Below, one piece after another: positions 51,954 through 56,545 of a DNA stretch of 56,545 nucleotides. Positions within the stretch are counted from its first letter, which is position 1; every line of letters starts with the position of its first letter. The notes under the pieces are model-generated. The model worked only from the letters and a program-made list of their open reading frames with translations, had not been told where the DNA came from and did not search any database. The DNA is from an uncultured Bacteroidales bacterium (lineage in GTDB: Bacteria; Bacteroidota; Bacteroidia; Bacteroidales; P3), in the NCBI GenBank assembly GCA_910586395.1, contig CAJUFX010000013.1:1-56545 (forward strand). The letters run 5' to 3'. The position numbers and the translations under genes were made by a program.

Positions 51954-52868
51954 ATGTATAGAAAGGACGGTTATTTTTTACGCGCAGCGGTCATACAATG
52001 CCTCGACCGCATCTTTTATGAACCCTACCACGACTCCTGCCACCGCATGGTATGGAAGAAACACACCTATCCGATATACTTTTATACGTATCAGACCCAT
52101 CTGAACTACCTCAAGGTAAAGATACCGTCCGGATTCAATAACAACCCGCCCTTACCGCAAGACCTGTGGAATGCGATAACCGACGGCAGAGGAATCGGAG
52201 GCAACGGAAGCAGTCACAAAGCATTGGCAATTGCCTACCTGCACTACATTCAGACGATGGTCGAAGAAACCATAGCACAGATTCTGGCGGCAAAAGATCT
52301 TTCTCCCGAGGAAGAAGCCGCCTATCAACTGTGTCTGGAAAACGCTCTGAAAACCCCATCGGAAACACATACCGACAAACCGAAAGCCCGGAGAGGCCGA
52401 CCGCCCAAAGCGAAGGACGTCCGCCCTACGGCCGACACGCCGGATGAAACCGCACGGACGCCGAAAGTCCGGAGAGGCCGACCACCCAAGGCGAAGGACG
52501 TCCGCCTTACGGCCGACCCGCCGGCAGAAACCGCATGGACACTGAAAGCCCTAACGACAACCGCAACGCCTGCAACGACGGCAACGACTATAACACCTGC
52601 AACGACGGCCATTCAAACGCCCTTCACCACCGTTACCGCAACACCTTCCGGACAACGGCACGGCTATCCGACCGTCGTAACGACCGCCACGCTCCCGCGA
52701 ACGGCACCCGCCCGCTGCATGTACAACGACCGCCCATGGCTCTTGCTCCGCATGCCCGACACCGGCTACGGCAAAACCGACTCAACCACCGCGCTACCGC
52801 TACGCGACGCCATCGCCCGCGACATCTCGGCATTCGGCACGCTCGTCAAACGAAGGCCGCCGACCTGA
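51954..52868 (+). CDS. AT-hook protein with duplicated 27-residue unit and Thr/Ala-rich linker
   Basis: A 304-residue protein with no recognised enzyme domain. Residues 1-135 form a folded, aromatic-rich domain that I do not recognise. Then RRGRPPK occurs twice (146-152 and 173-179), each at the head of a 27-residue unit duplicated at DNA level (52389-52469 and 52470-52550). RGRP is the minor-groove-binding AT-hook core. A Thr/Ala/Pro linker (about 199-250) leads to a C-terminal segment. It could be a nucleoid or regulatory protein; function not assigned. The ATG at 51954 is in an A+T-rich leader. Confidence 0.72.
   Translation: MYRKDGYFLRAAVIQCLDRIFYEPYHDSCHRMVWKKHTYPIYFYTYQTHLNYLKVKIPSGFNNNPPLPQDLWNAITDGRGIGGNGSSHKALAIAYLHYIQTMVEETIAQILAAKDLSPEEEAAYQLCLENALKTPSETHTDKPKARRGRPPKAKDVRPTADTPDETARTPKVRRGRPPKAKDVRLTADPPAETAWTLKALTTTATPATTATTITPATTAIQTPFTTVTATPSGQRHGYPTVVTTATLPRTAPARCMYNDRPWLLLRMPDTGYGKTDSTTALPLRDAIARDISAFGTLVKRRPPT
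52389..52550. repeat. 81-base tandem duplication encoding the two AT-hooks
   Basis: Two adjacent copies that differ at only a few positions; each begins with the codons of RRGRPPKAKDVR. They are in frame within the AT-hook gene. Confidence 0.85.
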
Positions 52869-53038
52869 CGCTTGACCGACTTGCCGAAATGACAGGCAAC
52901 CAGCATCCGCCGGTGCCGTCTTTCCCTAATCATTGTCGCCCTCCGGGCCATTCTTCCCTTCCTTGAAAACAGAGGGGGCCGGGTAGTGTACGCCCTGAAC
53001 CCACCGACATGGACTGACAGGGATGTCGTTTTTTTTCA

Positions 53039-53046
53039 TATATTTG
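53039..53046 (+). promoter_or_regulatory. -7 box upstream of the FnIII gene
   Basis: TATATTTG about 75 bases before the ATG. A weak -33 is possible. The leader that follows contains ATAGGATGCGGC, which also occurs at 4797-4808. Confidence 0.45.
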
Positions 53047-53120
53047 GGGTTTGCAAATAGGATGCGGCGTCAGCCGACACCCGATTTTGAAAATTATGTA
53101 AAACAAACCTCTCGAACATC

Positions 53121-56100
53121 ATGAAAAAGTTATTCGCACTTATCGTCAGCCTATTAACTTTAGGCATAGCAGATGCACTATATGCGCAAGAAGAAGTATG
53201 GCACACCTACAAATTGGCAGACCTCTCCGATTACGGTTATACTACTTGGAGTATCCCGAAAGGCAATGAAAATAAATTTTTACTCGTCGTTGATAGTTTT
53301 GCTTTGACTGGGCATCGTATAGTATACAAAATGTACAATCAAGATCATTATTCCGTGCTTTTTACTAAAATAGACCAAAAATACAAAGACAAGATAATTA
53401 CCCGGGTATCGGCCTGTAAGGAAGATTCACTACCAAGGGAATATTCCTTTGTTCCCAACAAAGACCGGGACTCTTGGATGATTGTAGATAGTATGGAATT
53501 CAACGACACTACTTCTTTCATCGTTGAAACCCCCTTTCCCGCTTATCTGGAATGTTACACGACGTGCGATGGGACCGCCTGGGGTTACAGAAGCTGTTAC
53601 GAACTCACACGTCGGAAATGGGGGAATGGCAGTCAGCCATATAGTAGTTTAAAGTTTAAAAAACATGCATTTAATCGTTCCAGCCTTAGTGGATCTTACG
53701 ATACATATACCTATAATTATATTAGTGGTCAGTATTACGCGGGCATACCTTATCCTATTTTAGTTGCCACTACAGGTGACGGGGTTCCAATCCGCGTTTA
53801 TCAGCGTGTAAACGAACCCTGTTGCAATGAAGTTTCCGGTGTTAAAGTGGTACAATTGGATTCCACCAGCGTTTCTGTCGTCTGGAATGAGGCCCACCCC
53901 AAGCCCGCTATCGGGTATAAAATAGTTATTGAAACTAAAGATCATCTCGTTATAAAGGAAGATACGATATCCGGAGACCTTACCGCCTATTCCTACAAAG
54001 GCTTACAGGATTATACCGATTACATCCTTTCTGTCACATCCGTATGTGGAAAAGAATTTACCAGCGATTCTATTCCCATCCGTTTTCGTACTAAATTAAC
54101 TTACTGCCGTTCGGTATCCAATGTGATTTCAGAACCGCAAAAGTCTGATGTGTCTTTGAAATGGACATCACCGGTTTTGCGTGATGACTATCCCAACATT
54201 TTTTATCGGGTTGCCATCACCGGTGAAAATGGCTTTTCCATGCGTCAAGAAGTGACGGATACTCAAAGTAAACCTTTTTGTCCCGATTACACTTGTCTCC
54301 CGTCGAACACGTCTTACACTTATGCCATTACCACCGTTTGTGACGAAAATTTTGTCAGTGATACCGTTATTGGCCAATTTACGACGCTCCCCTGTGGGAC
54401 AGTAGAACCAGTAAAGATATATGATAAGTATAACTATGCCCGTTTAGCATGGTCATACGATCCTGTTTTTTCAGGTTATCATGTTCGTCTGACAGCCCCG
54501 GATACAGATATGAAGCCCATAATAGACAAGGATGTTAAATATAGCAATTATGAATTCAAAGAGTTGTCTTCCAACACAACCTATGCTTATGAAGTAACCC
54601 CATACTGTGTTAATGGAGGATTAGGAACGGTGAGCACGGGGAAATTCACGACCTTGCCTTGCCTGCCGGTTACCGGTGTCCAAATTGAGCCTGGTCAGAC
54701 AGATGTCAAGTTATCTTGGGATGCCCCGGAACCAAAGCCACATAGTTACATGACAGCCATTTTTGACTCCCTAGGGAAGAGGGTATATTTGTGGGAATCG
54801 TTTTCCCCAAATAATAGTGCCCATCGATTAGAGCCAAATACCACTTATCAATATAGCATTACCACCCATTGTTCCACTGTCGCCGGAAGCGAGAGTGAAC
54901 CTGCCACCGGAGAGTTCACAACCTTACCTTGCCCGTCGGTTTCCAATGTCCGGGCAGAGGTCGGTCTGACGGGCGTAAAACTATCTTGGGACAAGCCGGC
55001 ATCTGAACCGTATGGCTATCGCGTGATTTTAACCGATGAAGCGGGGACAACCGTGACGGATAGTACTGTTTCCACTAATCCATTTTCGTATTCTAATTTG
55101 GAACCGAACACCACCTATCACTACAGCATCGCCATCCGTTGTACTGAAAACAGTGCGGGAGTGCCCGTCACCGGGGAGTTCACCACACAGACTTGCCTAT
55201 CGGTTTCCAACATACGGACGGAGGTAGGCCTGACAGACGTAAAACTGTCTTGGGACAGCCCGGAATCAGAACCATATGGGTATCAAGTAATTTTAACCGA
55301 TGAAGCGGGACAAGTAGTGACGGATAGCACCGCTACGGCCAGTCCTTTCGCGTATTCGAAGTTGGAACCGAATACCACCTACAAATACAGCGTTTCGGTA
55401 AAATGCACCGAAACCATTCTAAGCGAACCGGTAACCGGTGAGTTTACGACGCTACCTTGTTTATCGGTGACCAATATCCGGGCAGCGGTAGGACTGACAG
55501 ACGTAAAACTGTCTTGGGACAAACCGGCATCAGAACCCTTTGGTTATCGAATGATTTTAACCGATGAAGCGGGACAAGTAGTGACGGATAGCACCGCTAC
55601 GGCCAGTCCTTTTGCGTATTCGAAGTTGGAACCCAACACCACCTATCACTACAGCGTTTCGGTGAAATGCACCGAAACCATTCTGAGCGAACCCGTCACC
55701 GGGGAGTTCACCACGCTGCCGTGCCCATCAGTTTCCAATGTCCGGACGGAAGCAGGTCTGACGGACGTGAAACTGTCTTGGGAAAGTCCTGAATCAAAAC
55801 CGTATGGATATCGCGTGATTTTAACCGACGAAGCGGGGACAACCGTGACGGAAAGCACCGCTACAACCCCTCTATTTTCGTATTCAAAGTTGGAGCCCAA
55901 CACTACCTACCATTACAGCATCGCCATTCGTTGTACAGAAAACAGTGCGGGAGAACCCGTCACCGGCGAGTTCACCACGCAACTTTGCCCGTCGGTTTCC
56001 AATGTCCGGACGGAAGCAGGTCTGACGGACGTGAAACTGTCTTGGGAAAGTCCTGAATCAAAACCGTATGGATATCGCGTGATTTTAACCGACGAAGCGG

Positions 56101-56545
56101 GGACAACCGTGACGGAAAGCACCGCTACAACCCCTCTATTTTCGTATTCAAAGTTGGAGCCCAACACTACCTACCATTACAGCATCGCCATTCGTTGTAC
56201 AGAAAACAGTGCGGGAGAACCCGTCACCGGCGAGTTCACCACACAGCCATGCGGACAAGTGAACAACGTACAGACGACAGTCGGAATGACCGACATCTAT
56301 TTCACTTGGGAGGCTGACAACCATTACGCCTACTTGGTGCTGACCGAATCCAGCAGCGGCGACACTGTCCTCAACGAACCTTACGCCTATGGTTCATATG
56401 CTTTCGACGGATTGGAACCGAACACCACCTACCGGTACAGCATCGCACTGAAATGTACCGAAAACAGTGCGGGCGAACCCGTCACCGGGAAGTTCACCAC
56501 ACAGCCATGCGGACAAGTGAACAACGTACAGACGACAGTCGGAAT
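53121..56545 (+). CDS. Large exported protein with fibronectin type III repeats (truncated by the window)
   Basis: One frame stays open from the ATG at 53121 to the end of the window (1141 codons seen). A signal peptide (about 1-22) is followed by an N-terminal domain (about 23-233) that I do not recognise. From 53823 there are FnIII-type units, each beginning near a Cys (TTLPC or similar) and holding NTTYxYSI, with starts at 53823, 54105, 54393, 54660, 54930, 55194, 55458, 55722, 55986, 56250 and 56508. The spacing is exactly 264 bases from 54930 to 56250. The product is probably a T9SS cargo or adhesin; the C-terminal signal lies outside. The first half looks more A+T-rich than the later repeats. 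Confidence 0.85.
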   Translation, partial: MKKLFALIVSLLTLGIADALYAQEEVWHTYKLADLSDYGYTTWSIPKGNENKFLLVVDSFALTGHRIVYKMYNQDHYSVLFTKIDQKYKDKIITRVSACKEDSLPREYSFVPNKDRDSWMIVDSMEFNDTTSFIVETPFPAYLECYTTCDGTAWGYRSCYELTRRKWGNGSQPYSSLKFKKHAFNRSSLSGSYDTYTYNYISGQYYAGIPYPILVATTGDGVPIRVYQRVNEPCCNEVSGVKVVQLDSTSVSVVWNEAHPKPAIGYKIVIETKDHLVIKEDTISGDLTAYSYKGLQDYTDYILSVTSVCGKEFTSDSIPIRFRTKLTYCRSVSNVISEPQKSDVSLKWTSPVLRDDYPNIFYRVAITGENGFSMRQEVTDTQSKPFCPDYTCLPSNTSYTYAITTVCDENFVSDTVIGQFTTLPCGTVEPVKIYDKYNYARLAWSYDPVFSGYHVRLTAPDTDMKPIIDKDVKYSNYEFKELSSNTTYAYEVTPYCVNGGLGTVSTGKFTTLPCLPVTGVQIEPGQTDVKLSWDAPEPKPHSYMTAIFDSLGKRVYLWESFSPNNSAHRLEPNTTYQYSITTHCSTVAGSESEPATGEFTTLPCPSVSNVRAEVGLTGVKLSWDKPASEPYGYRVILTDEAGTTVTDSTVSTNPFSYSNLEPNTTYHYSIAIRCTENSAGVPVTGEFTTQTCLSVSNIRTEVGLTDVKLSWDSPESEPYGYQVILTDEAGQVVTDSTATASPFAYSKLEPNTTYKYSVSVKCTETILSEPVTGEFTTLPCLSVTNIRAAVGLTDVKLSWDKPASEPFGYRMILTDEAGQVVTDSTATASPFAYSKLEPNTTYHYSVSVKCTETILSEPVTGEFTTLPCPSVSNVRTEAGLTDVKLSWESPESKPYGYRVILTDEAGTTVTESTATTPLFSYSKLEPNTTYHYSIAIRCTENSAGEPVTGEFTTQLCPSVSNVRTEAGLTDVKLSWESPESKPYGYRVILTDEAGTTVTESTATTPLFSYSKLEPNTTYHYSIAIRCTENSAGEPVTGEFTTQPCGQVNNVQTTVGMTDIYFTWEADNHYAYLVLTESSSGDTVLNEPYAYGSYAFDGLEPNTTYRYSIALKCTENSAGEPVTGKFTTQPCGQVNNVQTTVG
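54930..56249. repeat. Five 264-base FnIII coding units, the last two nearly identical
   Basis: Units start at 54930, 55194, 55458, 55722 and 55986. The units at 55722 and 55986 agree almost base for base over most of their length. An exact period with high identity points to recent duplication or gene conversion. Confidence 0.9.

Noticed and set aside
53823..56545. CRISPR or VNTR of non-coding type
   Set aside because: The 264-base period stays in one open frame and encodes FnIII-like domains.

Overview
The window is a stretch of a Bacteroidota (Bacteroidales-type) chromosome. The evidence is type IX secretion (T9SS) genes (porX, a porP/sprF-like gene, porKLMN, gldB-like and porU), a TonB-dependent receptor with a carboxypeptidase-like N-terminal domain, and repeated use of the phylum's promoter form (TTTG or TTG, 19-20 bases, TAnnTTTG). 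Most starts lack a Shine-Dalgarno match. I saw no rRNA, tRNA, CRISPR array or insertion sequence by eye. I name no genus.

Layout. 1-4587 (minus strand): an HD phosphohydrolase, porX, tsaE, aroB and the start of aroA, closely spaced or overlapping. 4588-5069: a 482-base intergenic region with a long imperfect palindrome between two copies of a 30-base promoter sequence. 5070-9420 (plus): lpxD, truB, queA, ispD, ruvC. 9445-10343 (minus): greA and a HIT protein, with an attenuator-like hairpin in the greA leader. 10478-11759: two exported proteins of unknown role. 11942-17521: the T9SS core operon porP-K-L-M-N. 17651-31971 (plus): recG, uvrA, a two-domain nucleoside kinase, murF, and an efflux/export cassette (TolC-like protein, adaptor, two ABC ATPases, two permeases) joined by stop-start overlaps. 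31988-35207 (minus): an outer-membrane receptor pair. 35308-38443: a 29-residue bS22-like protein, an XRE regulator, an NfeD/flotillin pair, and bL28. 38675-41863 (minus): a beta-barrel protein, a GldB-like lipoprotein and a porin with a coiled-coil-like repeat. 41931-48738 (plus): a second beta-barrel protein, an NAD synthetase with a decayed glutaminase domain, and PorU. 48772-51281 (minus): a BsuBI/PstI-type restriction-modification pair that looks more A+T-rich than its surroundings. 51481-56545: bS21 with an extended Shine-Dalgarno sequence, an AT-hook protein, and the first 3.4 kb of a fibronectin-III repeat surface protein that runs off the end.

How the parts fit together. PorK, L, M and N form the ring and motor of the secretion machine. 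PorX is its response regulator, with an oligonucleotide phosphodiesterase domain. PorU is the outer-membrane peptidase/transpeptidase that processes cargo. The FnIII protein at the right end is a plausible cargo, but its C-terminus is outside the window. The points that most deserve a second look are the promoter-flanked palindrome before lpxD, the terminator-like hairpin in the greA leader, the rpsU Shine-Dalgarno sequence, the degenerate NAD synthetase and the 17-base tandem repeat before it, the AT-hook protein, and the near-identical FnIII units.
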